Shown here piece by piece: positions 1 to 7,594 of a DNA stretch of 9,559 nucleotides (positions are counted from its first letter, which is position 1; every line of letters starts with the position of its first letter). The position numbers and the translations under genes are program-made. This stretch comes from an uncultured Clostridium sp. Lineage in GTDB: Bacteria > Bacillota > Clostridia > TANB77 > CAG-508. The notes beneath the pieces are model-generated. The model was given only the letters and a program-made list of their open reading frames with translations. It did no database searches and was not told where the DNA came from. The stretch covers positions 1-9,559 of the forward strand of contig USQA01000034.1 in the NCBI GenBank assembly GCA_900556695.1, in the 5' to 3' direction.

Positions 1-1
1 T

Positions 2-931
2 AACCAATTAGTTAAAGATAAATTAGGAAATATACTTTCAGCAACAACAAGTGATAATGGAACATATGTATTAAGTAACATAGGAAATGGTAAATACATA
101 GTAGTATTTAATTATGATACTAAACAATATTCATTAACAAAATATAAAGTTGAAGGTGTAGAAGAAGCAAAAAATTCAAATGCAACAATGAATGATATAG
201 TAATAGATGGAGCAAATAAAAAAGTTGCATCAACAGATATTATTCAAATAAATAATAATAATATATCAGATATTAATATTGGATTAATAAAATTACAAAA
301 TTTTGATTTAAAACTAGACAAATACGTAAGTAAAGTTATAGTTCAAAATAAAGCTGGTACATCAACAACAGAATATACAGATAGTAAAATGGCAAAAGCA
401 GAAATACATTCAAAACAAATTAATGGTTCTACTGTATTAATTGAGTATAAAATAAGAGTAACAAATGTTGGAGAAGTTGAAGGATATGCTAAGAAAATAG
501 TAGATTATATGCCAAATGATCTTAAATTTAGTTCTGAATTAAATAAAGATTGGTATAAAACAAATACAGGTTTATATAACTCAAGTTTGGCAAATGAAAA
601 AATAGCAGCAGGAGAATCTAAAGAATTAACATTAATATTAACAAAATCAATGACAGAAAATAATACAGGTTTAGTAAATAATACAGCAGAAATTGCAGAA
701 GCATATAATGAATTAGGATTGGCAGATAGTAATTCAACACCAGGAAATAAAACACAAGGAGAAAATGACATGAGTTCAGCAGATGTTATTATAAGTATTA
801 AAACAGGTGAAATAATATTCTATACAACTTTAATAGCAGTAATAACATTAGTTATATTAAGTGCAATTGCAGTACCAATAGTAAGAAAAGTTAAAAAAAA
901 TACCAGCAAAAATGAGTTTGACAAAAATTAA
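2..931 (+). CDS. Cell-wall-anchored Cna_B/DUF11-type surface protein, 3' part (5'-truncated by window)
   Basis: The frame is open from base 2, so this is the C-terminal 309 residues of a larger protein whose start lies upstream. The first ~45 residues read as the end of a Cna_B/SdrD-like beta-sandwich (SDNGTYVLSNIGNGKYIVVF, the usual turn before the last strands). A DUF11-like segment follows, starting near LKLDKYVSKVIV and containing YKIRVTNVGEVEGYAKKIVDYMP. The C-terminus has SIKTG (794-808), a hydrophobic helix (about 812-883) and a basic tail (RKVKK), which is the layout of a sortase substrate with a non-LPXTG signal. The product is probably a secreted, wall-anchored adhesin or pilin-like protein. 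The next adhesin gene begins 19 bases downstream with its own SD, so the two are probably co-transcribed. Ligand and sortase are unknown. Family assignment is from motif recognition only. Confidence 0.8.
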   Translation, partial: NQLVKDKLGNILSATTSDNGTYVLSNIGNGKYIVVFNYDTKQYSLTKYKVEGVEEAKNSNATMNDIVIDGANKKVASTDIIQINNNNISDINIGLIKLQNFDLKLDKYVSKVIVQNKAGTSTTEYTDSKMAKAEIHSKQINGSTVLIEYKIRVTNVGEVEGYAKKIVDYMPNDLKFSSELNKDWYKTNTGLYNSSLANEKIAAGESKELTLILTKSMTENNTGLVNNTAEIAEAYNELGLADSNSTPGNKTQGENDMSSADVIISIKTGEIIFYTTLIAVITLVILSAIAVPIVRKVKKNTSKNEFDKN

Positions 932-937
932 AAAGAG

Positions 938-944
938 AGGAGGT
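938..944 (+). promoter_or_regulatory. Strong ribosome binding site of the large adhesin
   Basis: AGGAGGT ends six bases before the ATG at 951. This sets the start at 951 rather than at the in-frame ATG at 912, which lies inside the previous gene and has no SD. The signal peptide also begins directly at 951. Confidence 0.85.
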
Positions 945-950
945 AGAAAG

Positions 951-3900
951 ATGAAAAAAATAAAACATTTAATATTAATTATTGTAACAGCAATAATGAT
1001 TGTGTTAAGTATTAATATGGTTTCACAAGCAAGTATTTATGTTAAAGATGATAAAAGTTTTAATCTTGAGGACTATCCAATGCCGAGATCAGATAAAAAA
1101 GCTTCTCAGGTAGATATTAATTTTGATGCTGCTGGTTTGCATTCTAAAAACAGATATGATAATATATTTTGTGTACAAAAAGGAAAAAGGTTACGTAGTA
1201 TAAAGAAAAAATATTATTTAAGAGAAATTATTACAATATCAGGAAATACGGCAACATCAAAAACAGCTGGAGATGATTCAAAATACAAAAAACAGACTGA
1301 AAATATAAATGGTAGATTAGTATATGCTATACATAATGCTGCTAATACAGAAGACAGACAAAATTTGATTTGGTGGCTCATGGAAACTTGGAAAAATGAT
1401 GTGGGAAAAAATTTAAATAGCTTAAAGAATTTTGGAATAAGTAAAGGAACAGGAAGTGTTGAATTACATAAAAAGGACTTATCTGATAATGCGGTGGATA
1501 TCTTAGGGGAAGCTAAAGGTTACGCTAAGTTATTAAATACAGACGATAAAACTCAAACTGCTTCTATAACTCAATTAACATCAGCTGAGAAGTTAACTGT
1601 TAGAGACAATGCGAACGGATATTATGACGACGGATATGATGCAATAGGACCACTTAAATTTGAGTTTAAACCAGATTTGGCCAGTATAACTTTGAAGGAT
1701 CAAGATGGAAATAAATTGGATGGGAAAACAGGAAATGTAAACAATTATTATTTTGTAAGAGTAGAAAACAAAAACAATGTAGTTTCCTTATATGCCCAAT
1801 TAGATCCCGACGAAGTAGACAGTATAAGTAGTGGAAAAAGTTTCTATATAATGATTAGAAAAAATTATTTTAAAAATATATCAAGCTTAAGTATTAAATT
1901 AAATACAAGTAAACCTAAAGGAAAAACTATAGATGGTAAAATATTGTTTTGGGATTGTGTAGATGACAATACTCAAAATATGATAATGGTAAAAACAAAT
2001 GAAGAAGGCAATGCAGGAAAAGCAGCAACAACTACGATAGAAAATATACCTTTATCAGGAAACTTAAAAATACAAAAAGTTGATAAAAATAATCATAATA
2101 TAAAACTAGGAGGAGTTGGTTTTACTTTAAAAAATTCTGATGGTAAATATGTAGATAGTAATGGTCAAATTACTGATACAGAAACAACGTTGTATACAGA
2201 TGAATATGGTAATCGTACAATTAGCAATATACCCATAGGAAGTTATACTTTTACAGAAACGTTTAATCCAAATTATGGATATGAAGTAGTTCCGGAATCT
2301 ACGACTATAAATATACAAGGTGGACAAAATTCTATGGTAGTAGAAAATGAGCAAAAATATATAAAAATAAGAGGTAGAGTTTGGAAAGATGGGCAAGAAG
2401 GAAAGGGATCAACAAGAAATAATCAGTTAGATGAAGAAGAACATATATTAGGAACAAAGACAGATCCTAATAATATATGGACTGACAATGTAAAAGTTTA
2501 TTTAAAGAAATTTGAAAGAGATTCAAATAACAAACTAACAGGAAGAGTAAATACAATTGGAACCACAACTACTTGGTCTGGGTCTTACGGCTTTGATGGT
2601 GTTGAAATTATGTACTTAGAAGATTATTTTGTAGAATTTGAGTATAATGGTTTGACATATCAATGCGTTGAGTCTGGAGTGGGAGGGCTTTGGAAAAACC
2701 AAAATTCTTCAAAGGCAATAGAAAATAATAGAGAAGAGTTTAATAATAAATTTTATAGTATCGAAAAAGGAAATACTGCAAACACAGGTGTAGCAAAGGA
2801 TAAAACTGGAAATAATCAAATTGGATTAAATTATACCATAAATAATCATGTTGCAGAACTTAACGATAGAGAATCTTATTATAAAGAAGGATGGAATACA
2901 ACTTCTAATACTTATAATGCAAAGCTTAACTTAAATCATTATTATAAGTATTTAAGAGGAGATGATGACTTTAATGAAAATCATCAAAACCCAGTAAGTA
3001 AAGTTGAGGAAATATCTAATGTTAACTTAGGTTTATACAAAAGAGAAGAACCAGACTTAGCAGTGCAAAAAGATGTACAAAATGTTCAAGTTGAAATTAA
3101 TGGATATGGACATACATATAACTATGATAGAAAAGAGACTTTAGAAAAACAAAATAATGAAGACGCATTTAATGTAGGAGTTAAATTTGGAAGTAAATAT
3201 ACTGAAGGATATGAATTGCCTATATATGAATCAGATAGTAATTATATAAATGAAAAAGATCCAAGTAAAGAATTGAAAGTTTATATTACTTATAAAGTTA
3301 GACTAAAAAATCAAGCTACAACTATAGATTCTAAAATAAATAGTTTAGTAGATTATTATGATAGTACATATGAAAAAAATGGTAACTGTGATATTAGAAT
3401 AAATGAAAACATAAATGATACAGATAAAGATGGAAAGCTTAATAGTACGATTGAATTTAGTAAATCAGATTATAATGACAAGTATAAAAAATTAAACATA
3501 AATACTAAAGGTATTTCAATTGGAGCTGGAGAAACAAAGTGTATTTATATACAATTTGGATTATCTAGAACACAAATAGCAAGTATTATTAATGATAAAT
3601 CAGAGGAAGACAAAATATTAAAGAATGTTGTAGAAATAAATTCTTATTCTTCATATTACAAAGGTACAACTAACCCTTATGGAGGAATAGATAAAGACTC
3701 TGCACCAGGAAATGCAGTGCCAGGCGATCAAAGTACATATGAAGATGATACAGATACTGCACCAACATTAAAATTAGAAGTAAAAGAGGCAAGAAAATTA
3801 ACTGGTAAAGTATTTTTAGACAGTACAAATGGAACGTTAATGACTGGCCAAATAAGAGAAGGTGATGGTGAATATAAAGATGGTGAAGAAGGCATAAAGG

Positions 3901-4349
3901 ATATTACAGTAACATTAAAACCAATTAATAAAGATCCATCATATGCTGAATATTCGAAAAAAACAAATGAAAATGGAGATTTTACAATCTCAGGATTTAT
4001 ACCAAATGAATATGAAGTAATATATACTTGGGGAGGACAAGAGCTAAAAAATGGAGATAAAATAACTTTAGATAAATATAAAGGAACTGCGTATAAAGAA
4101 AGAGAAAGATATACTTTAACAGGTCCATTATGGTATAGACAAAATGCAAATAAGAGATTAACTGATGCAATAGATAATTATGAAAAAAGACAAGAAATTG
4201 ATGGAAGATATAAGTCTATAGATCATACTACTGAGAGTATTATAAATAATATTCAAAATGAAAAAATGAATTCAACTACTCCTAAGATGAGTATTAGAAT
4301 AGAAAATATGCGGAAACGGAGAAAAAATAACTACATCATCATTAGGTGA
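951..4349 (+). CDS. Thioester-domain (TED) adhesin with Cna_B/SdrD_B-like modules; N-terminal part of a frameshifted gene
   Basis: The product is 1132 residues from the SD-backed ATG. Residues 1-27 are a signal peptide (MKKIK, hydrophobic core, SQA|S cleavage). A thioester domain follows: FC at Cys74 and RQNLIWW at Gln137 match the Cys and the TQxxIW-type Gln that form the internal thioester in known TEDs, which attach covalently to host proteins. Residues ~370-465 form a Cna_B/SpaA module (KVDK at 376-379; TETFNPNYGYE with Glu436, the usual isopeptide acid). Residues ~470-590 look SdrD_B-like (RGRVWKDGQEG ... YFVEFEYNGLTYQ). Residues ~700-945 look DUF11-like, and ~948-1040 are another SdrD_B-like module (LTGKVFLDS ... 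GFIPNEYEVIY). After about residue 1120 the sequence turns basic and stops out of context, because the true continuation is in another frame to 5277. The protein as read lacks a wall anchor. Ligand is unknown. Confidence 0.8.
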   Translation: MKKIKHLILIIVTAIMIVLSINMVSQASIYVKDDKSFNLEDYPMPRSDKKASQVDINFDAAGLHSKNRYDNIFCVQKGKRLRSIKKKYYLREIITISGNTATSKTAGDDSKYKKQTENINGRLVYAIHNAANTEDRQNLIWWLMETWKNDVGKNLNSLKNFGISKGTGSVELHKKDLSDNAVDILGEAKGYAKLLNTDDKTQTASITQLTSAEKLTVRDNANGYYDDGYDAIGPLKFEFKPDLASITLKDQDGNKLDGKTGNVNNYYFVRVENKNNVVSLYAQLDPDEVDSISSGKSFYIMIRKNYFKNISSLSIKLNTSKPKGKTIDGKILFWDCVDDNTQNMIMVKTNEEGNAGKAATTTIENIPLSGNLKIQKVDKNNHNIKLGGVGFTLKNSDGKYVDSNGQITDTETTLYTDEYGNRTISNIPIGSYTFTETFNPNYGYEVVPESTTINIQGGQNSMVVENEQKYIKIRGRVWKDGQEGKGSTRNNQLDEEEHILGTKTDPNNIWTDNVKVYLKKFERDSNNKLTGRVNTIGTTTTWSGSYGFDGVEIMYLEDYFVEFEYNGLTYQCVESGVGGLWKNQNSSKAIENNREEFNNKFYSIEKGNTANTGVAKDKTGNNQIGLNYTINNHVAELNDRESYYKEGWNTTSNTYNAKLNLNHYYKYLRGDDDFNENHQNPVSKVEEISNVNLGLYKREEPDLAVQKDVQNVQVEINGYGHTYNYDRKETLEKQNNEDAFNVGVKFGSKYTEGYELPIYESDSNYINEKDPSKELKVYITYKVRLKNQATTIDSKINSLVDYYDSTYEKNGNCDIRINENINDTDKDGKLNSTIEFSKSDYNDKYKKLNINTKGISIGAGETKCIYIQFGLSRTQIASIINDKSEEDKILKNVVEINSYSSYYKGTTNPYGGIDKDSAPGNAVPGDQSTYEDDTDTAPTLKLEVKEARKLTGKVFLDSTNGTLMTGQIREGDGEYKDGEEGIKDITVTLKPINKDPSYAEYSKKTNENGDFTISGFIPNEYEVIYTWGGQELKNGDKITLDKYKGTAYKERERYTLTGPLWYRQNANKRLTDAIDNYEKRQEIDGRYKSIDHTTESIINNIQNEKMNSTTPKMSIRIENMRKRRKNNYIIIR

Positions 4350-5277
4350 CAAGTTAGAATATTCAATAGAAAATATAGATTTTGGTATTGCTGAAAGAGC
4401 AAGACAAGAAGTAGAATTAACAAAACGTGTAAAAACACTAAAATTAACATTATCAAATGGACAAGTGATTTCAAATGCAACATTTTCATATGATAACAAT
4501 GGTAAATTAAAAGCAGAAGGTGAAACAAGTCATATGACATATATGGGAATAAAAAATAACAAAACAATGGAAAATAAACTTAACAGCTTTATAAAATTAG
4601 AAATTGATAATGAGTTAATTCAAGGATCTGTATTAGAAGTAGAATATGAAATATTATTTAGTAACAAAAGTGAATTGGATTATAATTTAGAGTCATATTA
4701 CTTATATGGAAGAATAAATAGTGAGCAAGAGAAAAAGACAAATTTAATTAAGATTAAGCCATCTACTATAATAGATTACTTAGACAAAGATTGGTCATAT
4801 GAAGAAAGCAAAAACTCAGATGGACATTGGGATGTAAAAACAAAACAAGAACTTGAAACAGGAAAATTAGTAAATGAAAATGTATATAAAGATCCAGAAT
4901 CAGAAATAGAAAACAAAACAATACTAATTACAGACAAACTTAACAAAGAGTTTGCACCTGGAGAAAGTGAGAGCATAAGTCTAAATGTATCAAAAATATT
5001 AACAATAACAGACGAATTAGAATTAGATAATGATACAGAAATTATAAAAGTAGAAAAACCACAAGGAGGAAGACCTATACCTTTAATACCAGGAAAATAT
5101 ATACCAGGAAAAAGTGAATTAAATGACTTATCAGACAAAGCAGAAAGAATAATGGTAACACCAAGTACTGGTAAAGATTTAAACTTCATAGTACCAATAA
5201 CAGTAGGAATAATAGCATTAATCACATTAGGAGCGGGAGTAATCTTAATAAAGAAAAAAGTAGTAGACAATAAATAA
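4303..5277 (+). pseudogene. C-terminal part of the same adhesin, displaced by a frameshift (DUF11-like region plus wall anchor)
   Basis: This frame is open from 4303, after a TAG at 4300-4302, to the TAA at 5275-5277, and it continues the adhesin. ITTSSLGDKLEYSIENIDFGIAERARQEVELTKRV runs on as a normal member of the family. It then has a DUF11-like segment (SVLEVEYEILFSNKSELDY ... IIDYLDKDW ... FAPGESESISLNVSK), a linker (GGRPIPLIPGKYIPGKS), the sortase-like motif TPSTG (5158-5172), a transmembrane helix and a KKK tail. A GTG at 4465 could be called as a start, but it has no SD and lies mid-domain, so I do not treat this as a separate gene. Removing one base anywhere in 4303-4346 joins it to the upstream part and gives an intact 1441-residue protein. 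Whether this is a real mutation, phase variation or an assembly error cannot be told here. Confidence 0.75.
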
Positions 5278-5283
5278 TAAAAT

Positions 5284-5322
5284 AAAAATTGCCAAAAGGG
5301 ACGGAACTTTTTGGCAATTTTT
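5284..5322 (+). terminator. Probable intrinsic terminator after the adhesin, formed by a REP-like element
   Basis: A perfect 14-bp inverted repeat (5284-5297 with 5309-5322) encloses an 11-base loop. On the RNA it would be AAAAA-UUGCCAAAA, loop, UUUUGGCAA-UUUUU. It starts seven bases after the adhesin stop and ends in a U run; because of the A run on the other side it could also work in reverse. The stem is AU-rich with only three G:C pairs, so strength is uncertain. Confidence 0.55.
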
Positions 5323-5342
5323 TGCCATTGGGGACGGACCTT
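5289..5342 (+). repeat. 54-bp REP-like element, copy 1 (after the adhesin gene)
   Basis: Two direct units of the form TTGCCA, two or three variable bases, GGGACGGA and ACCTT/AACTT lie either side of a short spacer containing TGGCAA. By hand count it matches copy 2 (7443-7496) at 49 of 54 positions and the reverse complement of copy 3 (8537-8590) at 49 of 54. The first unit is the most diverged of the set (AAAAGGG instead of CCGGGG), and this change lengthens the hairpin stem that makes it terminator-like. Confidence 0.85.
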
Positions 5343-5392
5343 TAAAAGTTTTTTTATAGTTTTTGATATCGGTTCTAGAGTTGTTGCCTATT

Positions 5393-5463
5393 CAGGTTTT
5401 AATTTGCCACAAGGTTTGTTGTTAATAGTAATTTTGCAATTTAAACCTGGAACTAATGGCAAA
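5393..5463. repeat. Nested inverted repeats in the intergenic region upstream of rplI
   Basis: CAGGTTT (5393-5399) pairs with AAACCTG (5443-5449), and the pairing extends inward with one bulge and one mismatch to about 14 bp. A second pair, TTTGCCA (5403-5409) and TGGCAAA (5457-5463), overlaps it, so the two foldings compete. The TTGCCA/TGGCAA ends match those of the 54-bp element, so this may be a decayed copy. It lies upstream of the predicted rplI promoter, so it is not obviously an rplI leader. The rest of the 5278-5546 gap shows no gene. Confidence 0.4.
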
Positions 5464-5486
5464 CTTGGTAATTTTTAGGTAATTGC

Positions 5487-5515
5487 TTGAAAAAATACAA
5501 AAAATAGGTTACAAT
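5487..5515 (+). promoter_or_regulatory. Predicted sigma-A-type promoter for rplI-dnaB
   Basis: TTGAAA (5487-5492) and TACAAT (5510-5515) are separated by 17 bases; each hexamer is one base from consensus. Transcription would begin near 5522, giving a short leader before the rplI start at 5547, with an SD-like AAAGGGTG at 5528-5535. Confidence 0.7.
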
Positions 5516-5546
5516 AAGATACATTAGAAAGGGTGCGTGATAATAT

Positions 5547-5993
5547 ATGAAAGTAATCCTAAAACAAGATATAAAAGGTGTAGGAAAAAAAGATCAAATT
5601 ATAAATGTATCAGATGGATATGTACGTAATTTCCTATTTCCTAAAAACATGGCAGTTGAGGCTAATAATGAAAATATGAGTAAATTAAGAGCAAAACAAG
5701 ATTCAAATGCTTTTAAAAAACAACAAGAAAAAGAAGAAGCTCAAAAAATAGCTGATAAAATCTCAAAAATAATTTTAAAAGTTCCAGTAAAAGCCGGTGA
5801 AAATGGAAAAATATTTGGAGGAGTTTCTACTAAAGAAATTTCTGATTTATTAGAAAAGAATTATAAAATAAAAGTAGATAAAAAGAAAATTGAATTAAAA
5901 GAAACGATAAAAGAATTAGGCACAAGAAATGTTAATATCAAATTATATGAAGGTGTAATAGCTAACTTGAAAATAGATGTTGTAGCAGAATAA
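5547..5993 (+). CDS. rplI: 50S ribosomal protein L9
   Basis: This 148-residue protein has the normal L9 length. It is a large-subunit protein that binds 23S rRNA near the base of the L1 stalk and is linked to reading-frame fidelity. The N-terminal signature is clear (MKVILKQDIKGVGKK, then VSDGYVRNFLFPKNMA at about residues 21-36). A lysine- and glutamate-rich helix (about 41-74) joins it to the C-terminal domain (VPVKAGENGKIFGGVSTKEISDLL, then IKELGTRNVNIKLYEGVIANLKIDVVAE). A good promoter lies just upstream, and an SD-like AAAGGGTG sits about 11 bases before the ATG. dnaB follows after a 114-base gap, the common Clostridia order. In many relatives a GdpP-type phosphodiesterase gene precedes rplI; here the surface-protein locus does. 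Confidence 0.97.
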   Translation: MKVILKQDIKGVGKKDQIINVSDGYVRNFLFPKNMAVEANNENMSKLRAKQDSNAFKKQQEKEEAQKIADKISKIILKVPVKAGENGKIFGGVSTKEISDLLEKNYKIKVDKKKIELKETIKELGTRNVNIKLYEGVIANLKIDVVAE

Positions 5994-6107
5994 ATAGGTT
6001 TAAAAGAAGAGTTAGAAGCGTTTTAGGTAAAAATATAAAATGCAAAATGATTGTTATAGTGTAATAGAGTTGATAAAATGAATTCTATAGGAAGGAATGA
6101 AGTAAAA

Positions 6108-7442
6108 ATGGAATTAGGAAAAGTACCACCACATGATTTAGAAGCAGAACAAGCAATAATAGGAAGTATGCTTACAGATAGAGATGCTGTTATATCAAGT
6201 ATAGAAGTACTAAAAGAAGAAGATTTTTATAGAGAAGATAATAGAGCAATATATGCTGCTATTTTAAATTTATATAATAGATCAGAGCCAATAGACATTA
6301 TAACAGTTAAAGCAGAATTAGAGTCAATGGGAAAATTCGAGCAAGTTGGTGGATTAGAGTACTTAGCTGAATTACCAGAAAAAGTACCTACAACAGCTAA
6401 TGCAGAAAAATATATAAAAATAGTTGAAGAAAAATCAATATTAAGAAGATTAATAAAAACTGCTAATGAAATTATAGAATTAGGATATAGCCCAACAGAA
6501 GACGTTGAAGATATCATGGAAGGGGCAGAAAAAAAGATTTTTGATATTATGCAACAAAAAAATCAAAAAAGCTATACTCCCATAAAAGATGTATTAGTAG
6601 AAAGTTTTACAAAACTAGAAGAACTATACAATAGAAAACAACATATTACAGGAGTACCAACAGGATTTTCAGAATTAGATTATAAAACAGCTGGGTTACA
6701 TGGATCAGACTTAATACTAATTGCAGCAAGACCTGCAATGGGAAAAACAGCATTTGCACTAAATATAGCAACAAATGCATCAGTAAGAGCAAAAGTACCA
6801 GTTGCAGTATTTAGTTTAGAAATGTCAAAAGATCAATTGGTAAACAGAATTTTATGTAGTGAAGCAATGGTAGATAGCAACAAAGTAAGAACAGGAAAGC
6901 TAGAAGAAAATGACTGGACAAAATTAGCAGAAAGTATAGGACCGCTATCAGAAGCAGAAATATACATAGATGACACACCAGGAATATCAGTAACAGAAAT
7001 AAGAGCAAAATGTAGAAAACTAAAACTAGAAAAAAATATAGGAATGGTAGTAATAGACTACTTACAATTAGTACAAGGATCAAATAAAAGAAACGGAAGC
7101 CGTGAACAAGAAATATCAGAAATAAGTAGATCATTAAAAATATTAGCAAAAGAACTAAATGTACCAGTAATAGCATTATCACAATTATCAAGAGCAGCAG
7201 AACAAAGACCAGACCATAGGCCAATGCTATCAGACTTAAGGGAATCAGGAGCAATAGAACAAGATGCGGATATAGTAATGTTCTTATACAGAGACGACTA
7301 TTATAACGAAGACAGCGAAAAGAAAGACATAGCAGAAGTAATAATCGCAAAACACAGAGGAGGATCAACAGGAACTGTAGAATTGTTATGGCTTGGAAGT
7401 TACACAAAATTTGTCAACTTGGAAAAAAGATTTGATGACTAA
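6108..7442 (+). CDS. dnaB: Replicative DNA helicase DnaB
   Basis: This is the hexameric 5'-3' helicase that unwinds DNA at the replication fork and interacts with primase. The 444-residue length is normal. The N-terminal domain begins KVPPHDLEAEQAIIGSML. A linker leads to the RecA-like motor: Walker A at AARPAMGKTAF (Gly212-Lys213-Thr214), Walker B at MVVIDYLQL (Asp317), then SREQEISEISRSLK, VPVIALSQLSR and LSDLRESGAIEQDADIVMFLYRDD, with the C-terminal IIAKHRGGSTGTVELLW. I see no intein or break. I place the start at 6108 because AGGAAGGA (6089-6096) lies 11 bases upstream and the protein then begins as family members do. An in-frame ATG at 6078 would add ten residues but has no good SD. The stop codon directly abuts REP copy 2. 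No clear promoter lies between rplI and dnaB, so they are probably co-transcribed. Confidence 0.97.
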   Translation: MELGKVPPHDLEAEQAIIGSMLTDRDAVISSIEVLKEEDFYREDNRAIYAAILNLYNRSEPIDIITVKAELESMGKFEQVGGLEYLAELPEKVPTTANAEKYIKIVEEKSILRRLIKTANEIIELGYSPTEDVEDIMEGAEKKIFDIMQQKNQKSYTPIKDVLVESFTKLEELYNRKQHITGVPTGFSELDYKTAGLHGSDLILIAARPAMGKTAFALNIATNASVRAKVPVAVFSLEMSKDQLVNRILCSEAMVDSNKVRTGKLEENDWTKLAESIGPLSEAEIYIDDTPGISVTEIRAKCRKLKLEKNIGMVVIDYLQLVQGSNKRNGSREQEISEISRSLKILAKELNVPVIALSQLSRAAEQRPDHRPMLSDLRESGAIEQDADIVMFLYRDDYYNEDSEKKDIAEVIIAKHRGGSTGTVELLWLGSYTKFVNLEKRFDD

Positions 7443-7496
7443 TTGCCACCGGGGACGGACCTTTTTGGCAACTTTTTGCCATTGGGGACGGACCTT
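7443..7496 (+). repeat. 54-bp REP-like element, copy 2 (between dnaB and the transposase)
   Basis: The element begins at the base after the dnaB TAA. Two 21-bp direct units (7443-7463 and 7476-7496), each TTGCCA, two variable bases, then GGGGACGGACCTT, flank a 12-base spacer holding TGGCAA (7466-7471). That hexamer can pair with the TTGCCA of the first unit (wide loop holding GGGGACGG) or of the second (CTTT loop), so the two hairpins exclude each other. It is the copy nearest the transposase and the least altered. Confidence 0.88.
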
Positions 7497-7523
7497 GGAG
7501 CAATAAAATATATAAAATATGAT
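7495..7523 (+). promoter_or_regulatory. Possible promoter for the transposase-tilS pair
   Basis: TTGGAG (7495-7500) and TATGAT (7518-7523) are separated by 17 bases. The -10 is one base from consensus, but the -35 matches only in TTG. The first two bases of the -35 are the last two bases of REP copy 2. The 7497-7594 gap otherwise holds only AT-rich sequence, two AGGGGC repeats (7541-7546 and 7559-7564) and the SD of the next gene. Confidence 0.3.
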
Positions 7524-7594
7524 GAAAAAATTATATTTTTAGGGGCAAAGAACATAATAGGGGCGTAAAAAATTAAGAAAGAAGGATTGATATT

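Noticed and set aside
912..950. In-frame ATG at 912 as the adhesin start
   Set aside because: It overlaps the previous gene and has no SD. The ATG at 951 has AGGAGGT six bases upstream and leads straight into the signal peptide.
4320..4330. Programmed -1 frameshift at the in-frame A-AAA-AAT heptamer
   Set aside because: Reading the downstream part needs a +1 (or -2) change. A -1 slip here meets TAA at 4328-4330 at once.
4465..5277. Separate gene starting with GTG at 4465
   Set aside because: The frame is open and family-like from 4303 onward. The GTG lies mid-domain, lacks an SD, and no signal peptide follows.
5393..5463. Ribosomal-protein autoregulatory leader for rplI
   Set aside because: The structure lies upstream of the predicted promoter, and I know of no established L9 leader of this form.
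6078..6107. dnaB start at the ATG at 6078
   Set aside because: There is no good SD. AGGAAGGA serves the ATG at 6108, from which the protein starts as DnaB family members do.
6811..7407. Long antisense open frame opposite dnaB (198 codons)
   Set aside because: Its product is almost all Leu, Ile and Val, as expected from the reverse of A-rich dnaB codons; it is a shadow frame.
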